NCBI RefSeq assembly: GCF_000237925.1
Contig: NC_031495.1
Span: forward strand, 10,021,852 to 10,085,851
Direction: 5' to 3'
Length of the DNA: 64,000 nt
Source of the DNA: Schistosoma mansoni
Taxonomy: Eukaryota > Platyhelminthes > Trematoda > Strigeidida > Schistosomatidae
Shown here: piece by piece, positions 12,750 to 23,946 of the stretch
How the letters are laid out: each line of letters opens with the position of its first letter
Position numbering within the stretch: position 1 is the first letter of the stretch
The notes under the pieces: model-generated
Databases searched by the model: none
Told to the model about the DNA's origin: nothing
The model's input: only the letters and a program-made list of their open reading frames with translations
Program-made: the position numbers and the translations under genes

Positions 12750-12975
12750 TGAAACTATTATAAAATATTTTGTTTTAATTGTGTAAATATAAATATTACT
12801 TTATACATTCATTTTTCTGGTGTCAATGATACATCTCAAGAGGTATAATTGTTAGTCATTTATGGATTAAACTTACGAGTAGGTCATAACCAGTTAATTA
12901 AATCATTACTTGGTATACCTTCTTTACCGCTAGTAATAATAATAATCATTATTATTATCATTACTATATTTTTCT
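12750..12975. other. MED17 3' flank
   Basis: AT-rich 3' flank with an AAT/ATT trinucleotide tract around 12935-12963. No canonical AATAAA poly(A) signal was found close to the MED17 stop. The ATTATCATTA at 12954-12963 may be one half of the target duplication of the following retroposon. Confidence 0.5.
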
Positions 12976-13467
12976 ATTTATTTAAACACATAAACATTGG
13001 TAGAAGGGGGCATCATATATATATATATATATGCGCCACACAAATTGTCCGATTTTTATATAGGGCTGGAATACTGCTCGGGTGCCCAAACCGAAGCAGG
13101 TAGTTTTTTTAAGGGGTCACTCCCCGAGCGTTTAACCTATAGGTCTAATCCACATGGCGGTGGAGTAACGTAAGGAGACGCAGTCTCATGATAACCAGTT
13201 GCCAACGACACTAGCTTCATTTGCCATCTGTTCCCTCAGGATTTTGAAGCCCATATATACCATCAGTTTGGAATCAGGGTTTTACAACTCTCCTAGTTGG
13301 TTCATCCATATTCGCCAACCGGATTGACGAACCGGACATTCGTACTCTCAGTTTCGTAAACAACACCCACGCAGTGAGCAGGTTTTCACTGACAGCGACC
13401 ATATGAGAGCATTTTGAGGGGTCGAACTCTCTCTCCCCACCTTCGACCGTACCAGGCATTTGGAGAC
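12976..13467 (-). mobile_element. ~515-bp SINE-like retroposon, nearly full length
   Basis: Reverse-orientation copy of the family defined at 14628-15143: the tail (TTTATTTAAACACA on the + strand) lies near 12975, an expanded AT tract at 13017-13031, and the 5' end (GGCATTTGGAG) at 13456-13466. The ten bases ATTATCATTA occur at both 12954-12963 and 13468-13477 and may be its target-site duplication, but the left copy is in low-complexity sequence and is separated from the tail by about 12 nt. Confidence 0.75.
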
Positions 13468-13477
13468 ATTATCATTA

Positions 13478-14040
13478 TTAAAACAGTAATAATAGTAAAA
13501 ATTCAAACAATTTCCATTCTTAACACGATAAGTGGGCCATGGATATTCTTACTTTCCAGAATCGTTAAGAATGGCTGGTCAAAAGTTTTTTTTACTATTC
13601 TCATTCTTAAGTCACATGATGTATACCTCAATGGCCACAATTTAAAATTTTCAATACTTGTATAAATAAAATAGTTTTGTTACGCAAATATGTAATCCAT
13701 TGGTTCTCCACCGACTTATTCTTGATCGGTAAAAGATATAAAAACACCTGATGCGTCAAGTCACAGCTGACAATTAGGAATATTTAAAAATGTCTTTAGA
13801 AAACTATTTACTAAACACTCATTTATATATACAAATTAAATTACTAATGCGTAACTACCGGTGTTTCATATTTTCTTGTCACTTTCTACAGTCTAACTTT
13901 TTGAAGGATTTCTAATGTGATCACCTATGAGAATTGATACGAAAACTACTCGTATTTTGTTCAAATTTTTGCGTTCTTCTCAGGGATTCTTTGAACTATC
14001 TTTGTGGTTATTTCACTTGTGGCTTCCATATGGGAATAGG
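13478..14040. other. Unassigned AT-rich stretch
   Basis: Nothing coding or repetitive recognised. Short open frames here have no splice context and no family motif. Confidence 0.5.
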
Positions 14041-14184
14041 ATAGTGTTTATTGCTGCTTCAGTTTGGGCACCTGGGCAGTATCACAGCCCTCACACAAAT
14101 CAAATGAGATTTGTGCGGCGCATATATATCTGGTGCACCCTTGTATCAATATTTATGTGTTTAAATAAATAAATAGTGTTTATT
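14041..14184 (+). mobile_element. 5'-truncated SINE-like retroposon with 12-bp target duplication
   Basis: A 120-bp copy (14053-14172) of only the 3' end of the ~515-bp family: the GGGCACCTGGGCAG block, CACAAATCAAATGAG, the ATATATATCTGGTGC block and the TTTAAATAAATAAA tail. It is flanked exactly by ATAGTGTTTATT at 14041-14052 and 14173-14184. The 5' truncation plus duplication is the normal product of LINE-driven target-primed reverse transcription. Confidence 0.88.
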
Positions 14185-14615
14185 ATTCCATTGTAGAATA
14201 TCCATTGAGTCTTTAAAGAATTACTTCGTCATGTATTGTAAATGATTAGCATGTTTCTAATGCTATATTTCTAGCTATCTTCACTATTAATTTAACTTGG
14301 GAATGATCGCATGTTGTATTTTATCGATGCAATTTTATTCATGCAATGAATTTCTGTTCATTAGGAATATGCATCACTGACAATTATGTGACCAATAAAG
14401 TATCAATGCCAAGGTTGAAGTTGATAGTTTCAAATAAATTGGACAGAAAGTTAATAATAAATATATTTTTTTGTTATATCCCATTGAGCAGAAAATTTGA
14501 GTCAATTTCATTCGGTTATTTATTTACTCTGGAGAAGTGGCTTACATTAATTCACAAAACGTCAGAAATACAGTTTTACTACTCATTGGGATATAACGGA
14601 AGAAATATTTTTATT

Positions 14616-15155
14616 ATGACCCATAAGGACCCCCAAATGCCCTGGTGCGGCCGAGAGTGGGGAGAGTCCGCTCTCTCTCCCGAAATGCTCTCACATGGCC
14701 ACGTGTATATAGCCTCTGCCAGGGAAGTCCTACTCACTGCCTTCTCGTGCCATTACTGTTGTTTACGAAATTGAGAGGACGAAAAGCGAATGTTCGGTGC
14801 TTTAACCGGGTTGGTGGACACGGCGAGTTCACCTAGGGGAGTTGGAAAACCCTGATTCCAAACCAATGGTGCACATGGGCTACAGTATCCTGAGGAAGTG
14901 AATGGCGTACGAATCAATCATTGGTCACCGGTTACCATGGGACTGCATCTCCCACGATGCTCCACTGCCTTGTGGATCAGACCTTTAGGTCAAGGGCTCG
15001 GGGTTTGGCCCCTTGAGAAAACCACCTGCTTCAGTTTGGGCACCTGGGCAGTATCACAGCCCTCACACAAATCAAATGAGATTTGTGTGGCGCATATATA
15101 TCTGGTGCTTCCTTGTACCAATATTTCTGTGTTTAAATAAATAATGACCCATAAG
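14616..15155 (+). mobile_element. ~515-bp SINE-like retroposon, full length with 12-bp target duplication
   Basis: Element 14628-15143 between two copies of ATGACCCATAAG (14616-14627 and 15144-15155). It begins with a C-rich CCCCCAAATGCCC, has a box-A-like GCGGCCGAGAGTGG, a purine/pyrimidine-rich GAGAGTCCGCTCTCTC segment, and ends in TTTAAATAAATA. I see no convincing box B at tRNA spacing and no coding frame of interest, so it is called SINE-like on behaviour (short, non-coding, A-rich tail, duplications) and not on promoter. Related copies: 5200-5635, 12976-13467, 14053-14172, 37725-37795, 48660-48752. Confidence 0.88.
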
Positions 15156-18100
15156 ATCCACATTTATTGAGAGCTAAAAATAATTAGGAATCCTCCATCA
15201 ACGGAGTTTAATTACTGTGGAAATTTGACAATTTTTGAAAATCTAATGTCTACTCTTTAATTGGAATATTTTTTTAACTATTAAACGCAGTTGTTGCCGT
15301 GTACATTTTCTGAAATACTAGGACCTGTTATATGCATTCATTTCATAACTTAGAGCTACCAATGGAGAACAACTATATGATTTTAAAATACTAGACAAAC
15401 ATTGATGGTTGTAAGAGATATTCATTAAGAAAATATCTCCAGGATGTGCTAGTGTAAGGACTTATTACATGAAAGATTAGCGATCAATGTACTTAGTTTT
15501 CCATTTTTTTCATCCTTTATAATGTTGAATATCGGAAGATGATATTGAATTATCACTGGATTTCATTGATACAGTGCCAATCAAGCCTATCCATTATAGT
15601 TACGAAGTGGCGTCCAGATTGAATGAAATTTTTTATTTGAACTTGAATTATGAACTTCATTTAGATAACATGACCTGTTCCTGTAAGCAATTAATAGTGT
15701 TACTATTGGCGTACGATGTCCTTATTAACAACCTACTTGAATTAATTTCGTACCATAATTAACTTGAACACTACGATTACGTCTGCCTCCGGTGTAATGT
15801 TAATTAAGTCATGACGCGAAGTATTGTTAAGTAAAGTTTATCCCTAGCATCCTTGTAATCTAGCCAAGCGATCAAACAGACAGGGCAGATGAATGTGTGA
15901 ATGCATGTATGAATTAAATGAAAGTTAATTGTACATATGTGATCTGTTATATATGTATATGCAAAGTGTCGTGAATTAAAAATCCACCTTGAGTGTGACA
16001 AGTCTGTCAGTCAAACGTACATAGACATTCATAAACGCATATATGTACACAGATATGAGTTCACAATTATTTATAAGAGGGAGAACAAAGTAACCAATGA
16101 GACTGTAATTATAAGCTTGACAACAAAACGCTTGTCTCATACCTTTTTGACAAAGCCCAAAAAGATAGGTATGTAGAATAACGGAAATAAGTGAAATGAT
16201 CAATCTGTCCATAAATTGGAACAAAGTCCCCGCAAAACCATCTTAAATGATGATTCCGGTGCCTAAACGTGATATGTGCTGACCATGTGTTCAACGACTG
16301 AGCTATTGCTGACTAGCATCAATCTTTAGATCGAGGTGCAGAGTAGTATTATGACATTTGTTTGAGGAGTATACTCGTTCGACCAATTAAATTCACATGA
16401 ACAAGTAAACAATTGGATTTGGGTTGAGGTTTTTGAAGGCGGCTATTTGTCATTGACGTTTTTCCTAATGAAGTACCTGTGATGAACAAAAAGTCTCTTA
16501 GAGATCCTGACAGTTATTTCTTAAGATTTCTATTTGAAATAGATGTTCATGAACAAAAACTTTAGTACTGTTAGAGTATTTTTGAGTTGCTATTTTAGTT
16601 TTACACTAATTTAGATGTCTCTCGCTTAAAAAATCACTCAATTGTTGTTCATTGGATTTTATTCACCGTCGCAGATATTCAGTCAGGCTTCGAGGGTAGA
16701 AAATTGATTAGGCTCTGGTTGCCTAGTAACATTCAACTTCGGAAGCCTGTATACTGTCTGTTACACATTGGCTTTCTATATACCAGAGCTCTCTGGTCAT
16801 CGCTACAGAAAAACATTAAGAAGATGAAATTCATATTTCACCTCCGATTTTATTGTGAAGGTAGTGGCAATTATTGAAATGTTGTAGGGTGTTATTAACA
16901 TCTCTGTTCTCGCCACATAATAGAGGTGTTGTCTATATAACACTTAATGAAATCCTTGTATTGTCGTTCCAATGTCTGTGTTCTCCAGAATGATCACGAT
17001 ACGGTGACCCAGCAGTGAGTCTATTTTATCCCCATCAATCTGCTCATATAAGTAATAGTTAAATCTAAATTGAATGTTGAAGTTGCAACGTAGTAGTTTT
17101 TTAGGCAATGTTTTGCAATACCGATTTGGATTATGTTATTTTTAATATAAATACATAAGAATCAAATTGTGTGTGAGAGGAACATTATAAAGAGAAAAGC
17201 AACATCTAATGATATCACTTTTCCTGATAAGTTGATTTCGAGTACTGAACAAGCAAAATCATAGGGATCAGAAACTCTGTTTCGACTTATATCTGACTAG
17301 TTGTAGAATTTCCACCAACCATATGAGAGTTTTATGATATGGATAGTTATTAACTTCAATTATAGGTTGAAGAGGAATATATATTATTAAACTTTAGGAA
17401 GTCATAAAACGGTCGGATATTGGAACCTGATAGCTTTAGATTTTTTAAATAGATCACTGATAATGGTTGGTTCATTTATTCAGCTTGGGTTTATATACCT
17501 CTGTCAGTGTAAAAAGTGATTCAATAATCTAATCCAACAACATATGTTGAAGTATACTCTCATTTTATCCGTTTTTCCTCAAATAAATTCTTGAATTAAT
17601 GGGTGTTATTACTGTGACCTAATACTGAAGTAGGACTAATTGAAAGGTAGCTTCATCGTAATGTTATTTTATTATTATTATTACTATTATTAAAACAATT
17701 GCATTAGTTAAACAATGAATATATGTAATTTGCATTGTTTAATTTTTTTATGTACATAAATAGATAAATAAATAGTGGTAGTAGTAGTTATTTACGCACG
17801 CTAATAAAGTAAACATGTATTCTTGTGGATTAACTTAATCTTTAAGATACTCACCTTTAATTATTATTCACGTGTCATTTATTTTATTATACTCTGTAAA
17901 AAACAGAATACAATAAACAATTGCTTATGGATATATAGTAATAAACTATGAGTTAACTTCAGAAATATACTTAGGTAAAACTTATAATATGGTAGAACAT
18001 TGTGTTCCGAATTAACAATGATAAAATTATAAGTGGATATAGTCAATGTATTATTATGTATATTACTAGTAAACAAAACAAGTGAACATATAGTAATGAC

Positions 18101-19069
18101 TTTATTGCCTATTACCATAGCAACAGGTAGTCAGTTTATTCTGAATTATCCGGATGCTATCTCTTGTGGGTATGTGTAAACAAGGCAAATTCATCTATGC
18201 TCCTTGTATGCCACAATATGAATTGGTTCTCAAAACATATTATTCACTGTATATCTTAAGAAATTCAAGTCTTAAACAATGGGCTATATATATATATATA
18301 TATATATATAGCCCCGCCCTAAACCGTGTTCAACACAATTTGAATTATTACAAGAATTTTGATGATAATGATAAATTCATAGTTTAAGTGTTTGCCATCA
18401 CTGATATTTGAAAGGATAATATAGAATAAGGAACGAAATAATTTCTTATAAGAAGAAATAACTTATTGCTGAAGCGTAAAATTGGGCGATTAACACTCTA
18501 GATGAGAATAAACTAGAGAAAATGAAATTCATTAATTTCCTCAGAAGGTATTCTATTTGATAAACTATAAAGTAAAGTTTAGATAGTAATCAATATTCGG
18601 AGTTTGGAATAACCGTTACTTTAGATCTAGTAATTTTCGGTTTTTTTTATGATGTTCAAGATGTGTATTGTTGTAAGTCTGCAACTGGTAGCAATTTATG
18701 GTATTTAACAATATGGGGTATTAGTGGATTGAAGAGAGTTTAGCAACTATTGACTGACTTCTGAACTTAGAGATTCGATCCTGAATGCTTAATCCCTGGG
18801 TGTGTGAATTTGATGAACTCTAAATGTTACAGTTAAAACAGCGAATTTTATTAGATATGTTCTAAAATCAAATCCAACACATACAAATTATGGGAAATCA
18901 TAACAGATAAGCTTAAATTAATGTTGTCAATTTCATCGTTCACACTAATCTTTCGTATAACTGACAGGGAGCTAATGATAACAAAAAATGTTGAAATTGA
19001 ACTATAAATAATAAAAACCTTAAATTGCATTATTTACACAACAGACTTTCTCAAAGGAGTCAGCTGTTT
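15156..19069. other. Gene desert
   Basis: About 3.9 kb of AT-rich DNA. It holds an ATT-repeat tract around 17668-17695 and the TA palindrome annotated separately. I see no exon with a splice pair and a family motif, and no recognised mobile element. Confidence 0.5.
18281..18314. repeat. Perfect palindrome: GGGC + (TA)13 + GCCC
   Basis: Four G/C bases on each side cap thirteen TA units, giving a 34-bp self-complementary block that could extrude as a hairpin or cruciform. Confidence 0.9.
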
Positions 19070-19150
19070 CAGTCAGTCAGTCAGCTACAACGTAGGACCA
19101 GGCACAGTTAAGCATCGGTCCAAGTTGCCATACCTCGTCAGCATTTTAAT
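19070..19150 (-). mobile_element. LINE 3' tail fragment
   Basis: CAGTCAGTCAGCTACAACGTAGGACC followed by the reverse complement of the 'CAACTTGGACCGATGC' block. This matches, in reverse, the end of the LINE subfamily at 47477-47998. Only the last ~80 bp are present. Confidence 0.65.
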
Positions 19151-19426
19151 TTCACCTTCATTTTAAAAAAATCCTGTTATTTAGTATAGTAAGTATGCAT
19201 TATATTAGTGAAAACTCGACATGTTGTGAAGGATCCTTCTAGAGATTGCAGACTATTTTTACTGAAGTCCCATCAAGAAAAGCACTTGATTTTTTACTTT
19301 ATCTCCAGAAAGTGCTTCTGGATAACGGATTTTAAAAGAAATTTTGAAGAAAAATTCTTTTCATGAATTTGAAACTGGTTTTAAAAAGGCTTCTATCAAA
19401 AAAAATATCGAGAAAATGTTCATTTA

Positions 19427-19663
19427 GTATTGTTTGTTTGAATCTTCCCATCAATGTGTTAGGACTGCAACTGGTTAGTCTCTAATTGGCATATGTGCAT
19501 ACTGTGCGTATTACCTCTATATAGCCTTAATTCACAAGCATGGTAAGCAAAGATGGATAGTGGCTAGCAGTGGAATTCAGGACGCGCGTTCCGTCCTATT
19601 TGGGACTCGTCAGCTGGATGTACCTGCATCTCAGAGTTGATGTTCACTCTGGGACTTATTGAG
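19427..19663 (-). mobile_element. Hammerhead-ribozyme SINE (S-alpha type), truncated
   Basis: Begins with the family end AGTATTGTTTGTTTGAATCT and runs through the AAGCAAAGATGGATAGTGGC segment and the hammerhead into ...GTTCACTCTGGGACT, then loses the tRNA-like part at about 19663. The ribozyme core is mutated (see next entry). Confidence 0.85.
19572..19621 (-). ncRNA. Hammerhead ribozyme, core mutated
   Basis: On the minus strand: stem I ACATCCAG, core CTGACGA, stem II GTCC...GGAC with a CAAATA loop, then GGAA where an active hammerhead needs GAAA, the short stem III ACGC/GCGT, and cleavage triplet GTC. The A-to-G change in the conserved GAAA should abolish or strongly reduce activity. Confidence 0.85.
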
Positions 19664-19914
19664 AAAATGGTTCTCTGTAGACTGTCTGAGTTTAGTTTTC
19701 TTCCAGAAACGAAGAAATTTTTCTCGTACTCATCCGATATTATTAAAATCATGCATGATCACTACTAAACTAACAATGATAATAACGATATTCTAGTATG
19801 GAATACTTCAGTATACTTATGTTATTATTTAATACAGTTCATCTGTTTAAAACTATAAAATTCAAAATAATAATTTAATAATACTAACAAAATATATGAA
19901 TTCTAAAAAAACAT

Positions 19915-20165
19915 TATAAGCAAAGACGGATAGTGACTAGCATTAAAATCCAGGAAGCGTGTTCCGTCCTATTCGGTCAGCTGGATGTACCTGCCTTTCA
20001 GAGTTGATGTTCACTCTGTAACTCGAACCCAGTATTGTTCGCTTCAAACGCTATCGCGTTATCCACTCAGCTACTAAGTCCTAATAGCCACATATGCCAA
20101 TAAGAGACTGATCAATTAGAGTCCTAAACAATAATGGGAAGATTCAAACAAACAATAACAAGTGA
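19915..20165 (-). mobile_element. Hammerhead SINE fold-back pair, degenerate
   Basis: A minus-strand unit (19915 to about 20085) carries a degraded hammerhead at 19937-19983 (part of stem II and core deleted) and the tRNA-like segment (reverse of GGGTTCGAGTTACAG). It joins directly to a plus-strand end fragment at about 20088-20165 (GCCAATAAGAGACTGATC ... GGGAAGATTCAAACAAACAA). The two pieces are in inverted orientation. Confidence 0.8.
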
Positions 20166-20754
20166 ACAAAACAAAATTGTTTGTTGTTTCATTTTGTAAA
20201 CTACTATACTCTGGTATATAACTTAAAATTGTATAGAAGTTATAAATGATTCTTCATTTAATAGTTTACCATTCTAAATGTAACTACTTACTACCTCTTC
20301 TGTTTTGTCTCCATATTTATTAATACCTGACAAAAGATAGATTATTAATGATTGTTTAAATATTGTGAAGATATATCAAACTAGTTCATTTCAGGTATTA
20401 AAACAAATCAAAAAAAAATTAAAAATGATTGAGCCAATAGTAACTGCTTGGTTACTAGCATGTATCTTTTGATGATATACATCGATTTTGCTACATCATT
20501 TCGTTAACTACTTAGGAAATCAATAAGTTTCATACATATCATGAATTTATTTTATCTGTTCAACAGTTGATTACCAATAAAGAACCACTTATATCATTTA
20601 CTATATTTTTCATGACTTTATTAGGGAGTATTCTTCATCCAACTGTTAATTAGTATCATTTTAATGTTTTGTTTCTTTTCTCACTAATTTATTTAATTCG
20701 TTATTTTCTAAATGATCACTGCATCAATTTTAAATCACATAATTAATTCATATG
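20166..20754. other. Unassigned AT-rich stretch
   Basis: No gene, repeat or structured RNA recognised. Confidence 0.5.
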
Positions 20755-21110
20755 CTCACCAGTGACCAGCTTCGAGAGATAATTCTCGAAATTCTAGTGA
20801 GAAGCCGCGACCAGTAGAGTCAATCTGTGCGGGGTGTGAGGCGGTTACCCACCGAAGACAATGGAAGATGAACGCGGATTGGTCGGAGTTAGACATTAAC
20901 ATCATCGTATGCCAGCTCAATGGTCTAGAGGTTAAGCGTTCGCGCGCGAGACCGAAGGCCCCGGATCCGAATCCCTCGTGCGAGGTCTTGGATGCTCAAT
21001 GCTGAGGAGTCCGACGGTAGGACGGAACGGTCGTCCACTACTTCCAGGTTTGCAACAAAGGTCTAACATTGGTCGATTCATGATCTCAATCATTTAAAGT
21101 TCTTACCGGT
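20755..21110 (+). mobile_element. Second tRNA-derived SINE family with hammerhead-like motif
   Basis: A GC-rich island in AT-rich DNA. Pol III-type boxes at tRNA-like spacing: box A TGGTCTAGAGG at 20921-20931 and box B GGATCCGAATCC at 20963-20974. A hammerhead-like motif follows at 20993-21045. The tail sequence GTCTAACATTGGTCG...CATGATCTCAAT recurs at about 54712-54745, which supports a dispersed family. Boundaries are approximate and no target duplication was found. Confidence 0.7.
20993..21045 (+). ncRNA. Hammerhead-like motif in second SINE family
   Basis: CTGAGGA core (21002-21008), stem II GTCC/GGAC (21009-21012 with 21020-21023), GGAA in place of GAAA, a short stem III ACGG/TCGT, and a GTC triplet at 21033-21035. 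The layout equals that of the S-alpha ribozyme, but stem I pairs only weakly (TG/CA plus scattered pairs). Probably a decayed or divergent hammerhead. Confidence 0.55.
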
Positions 21111-23566
21111 TGAATTTAAGCCTTAGAATAAAAAAATCCGTTTGTTTATAAAAACCTGTGTAATGAAAATTAAATAAAATAGGTTGGAACTTGAAATTTC
21201 GATATTATGAGATGAACAGAAGTATTTAAATATAAATTCACAAGATTGATTATAAAGTGGAATAATATTGTTTAGAACTATATCATTTAGAAATACATGT
21301 ATTAGAAACCCTTCATATCGTGCAGTGTATGACCAATAGATAAGTCCTATAATCCATCACTAAAAATGAATCGGGAATAAGTTTGCAAGTAAATTTGATG
21401 ACATCTATTTAAAAGGGTGACGAGTAGGAAACCCAACATGATTTTATTATATTAATGTATTCATATTAATAATTTATAAATAGATTTCTAAATCCATGAT
21501 AAGCATTCTGGTTAGTAAATTTTCCGAAATGATCATCTCTCTAAAATTGTTTTTAATTCTTGAAATGTTCAGATAGATCTTAACGGTTCGCAATACAGTC
21601 ATGGTTATACCACCTTCAAAGTAAATCCGATGATGCTTATTATGTGTGACTTGTGTATTTATAAAATTAATAACCATACGAGACTCTGTTCGTCAAAATT
21701 TCTGTAATTTAAACTGACACCACGTTTACTAATGAAATCATCATGAATTTTATGCCTCACATTATTAACAAATCCATCACAAACGTACAGTCGATACAAT
21801 AAATGAATAACTCCTATTCAAATAATCTAACCTCGTTTTTTTCAAGTGCTATCTATCCCTATATATTTGTAGTGTCGGCTGATGTGTTAAGCCCATTTGC
21901 CTTATTTTAGCTTCTGGATAAGCCGATTTACCTATCCATCTTGAGTCACGTTTTGACCTTGTTAATTATTCACTTATTAACCCCGACTATTTTTTATATG
22001 AGCGTATATATGTGTACATTTGTTATCTTATTCATCGCATGTCTGTAACTTATTCTTATCTGACTATAAATATTGACTAACGCTTGATTAAAGCAAGTTG
22101 ACTTACCCGCCATTTCCAATGTGCGTCATTTTCGCTTCGTTCTCTTCTATTAGCTCCATCCTTCTGATTTCCTCTCCAGATCAATGAGTGTACAAAATAT
22201 ATGTATTCGAAATCCATTCGCGTATTTGACTTATTTAATTCCATTATTCACCAACGCCGATTAAGTCATGTATTACATACGAGGATGGACAGGATGTATA
22301 CTTTGACAACAATCATTCATATGATCTAATTGGGAATCAGATCCTGGCCCCTATATATTAATCTTATGATACATATAAATTGGTGTACATTCTACTATTA
22401 TTTACTGAATATGTCTTTGTTAATTAATTATTTCAATATAACTAGGACCCTAATAAAGAGGCATGTTTACCATAGTCTAAGGTCAAAACGATATACACTA
22501 TTTATGATAACCTATTTTTTAAAAATAGTGTACAAAATATTCACTTGACTAAGGATAATGTCATACACTAGAAGGTGTACACTTTAGCAAATGGCTGTTT
22601 TCTCCCAAGAAACTAGATTTTTCATTTAATATTTAACTAAGGATGTATGCACTTTGTTTAAAATGACATTTATTCATTCTATTGATAGATTATATGTTAT
22701 GTCATCTGGAGAGTTGGGTTTTTAATTTGAAAAATTATTATACATAATCAAGAAAAGTAGTTGAACCGATGACACACTTTATCTCCCATTTGTTGAATGT
22801 TAAGTGTACCAAGGCACTAATTAAGTGAATATCTTTCCAAGTATGTTTTATATTCTAGATAATTTTTAGTTCTAGCAAAATTAATAGCTTAGCTTAATTT
22901 TTGAAAACTACGAAGCACTTATTACATCCTAAAACATAAAATTTAAGCTAATCCAACTCTATACAGATGAAAAAGCTATGTAAAAATGTAAAAAATCTAT
23001 TCACAGAAGTACAAAGAATTGAGCTGGCATCTTTACCTAACAGTATTAGAAAGTAGTTTGTCAAATACTGTTAGTAAGATGTCACACTCATTCTTGTTAT
23101 TTTAAACAATACAAAAGAAAAATATTTATTACTTACCAAATATTTCGTTTATTTTACTGATGAATATGAGATATTTAGGAGACTTAATCGATATTAATTA
23201 ACAAAATATCCCGTACTCATCATAATGGCAATCATAATACGTCGAAATAAAGAAACAATCCCAATGGTCTAAAGAACAATAACAAGTTGAATCGTCTTCT
23301 ATCCTCTCATATATACATTCTTTGAATAATAGATGGAATGAAGTATCAAACATGAATTCAGATTATGAATGTTTACTGACTTGTTTTCACATGATATTAT
23401 GAATAATTAAGTTTTATAACTGTATAATCATTTAAAGGCTACCCATACACAAATTGCATTAAAAAAACGGTACAATCCATCTTTAAAAGAAGGATTATTA
23501 GGTCCTCAATATTCATCACAATAATCATGGTCTGAATAGTAAATTGGGATAAATGTAGTATTTTTT
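21111..23566. other. Gene desert
   Basis: About 2.4 kb of AT-rich sequence with no supportable gene or repeat. Confidence 0.5.
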
Positions 23567-23808
23567 ATACTAATCTTCTGAATTCTTCATGTCTCTATCC
23601 TTTTTCTCCTTCTAAATTTATTTCACTGTATTATAGTCCTTCAATAACATCTTCAAACCCTAATCTTTCACATTATGCTTATACTCTTACTACTTCTACC
23701 ACTATGGGATTTGAATCGACAACTTCATCTCTGTGCTAATGTGGTATGGCAACTCGAACTGATGTACGTACGTATGAAGTTCTACGTTGTAACTGACTGA
23801 CTGACTTA
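23567..23808 (+). mobile_element. LINE 3' UTR fragment
   Basis: Matches the 3' UTR of the 931-4460 element (CTTACTACTTCTACCACTAT, then the AACTCGAACTGATGTACGTA block, ending in TGACTGACTGACT). More diverged from the two intron copies than they are from each other, so older. 5' truncated. Confidence 0.85.
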
Positions 23809-23899
23809 TTCTGTTCATGAGTAAGCTTTTAAATAAACAACTACAACGAAAAATGATACTAAACATTATGTTCGCTAATAGCAAGATAATAATAATAAT

Positions 23900-23946
<47 letters not shown>

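Noticed and set aside
14346-14774. 142-codon frame next to the retroposon
   Set aside because: It runs across the retroposon boundary and target duplication, so it cannot be an ancestral gene.
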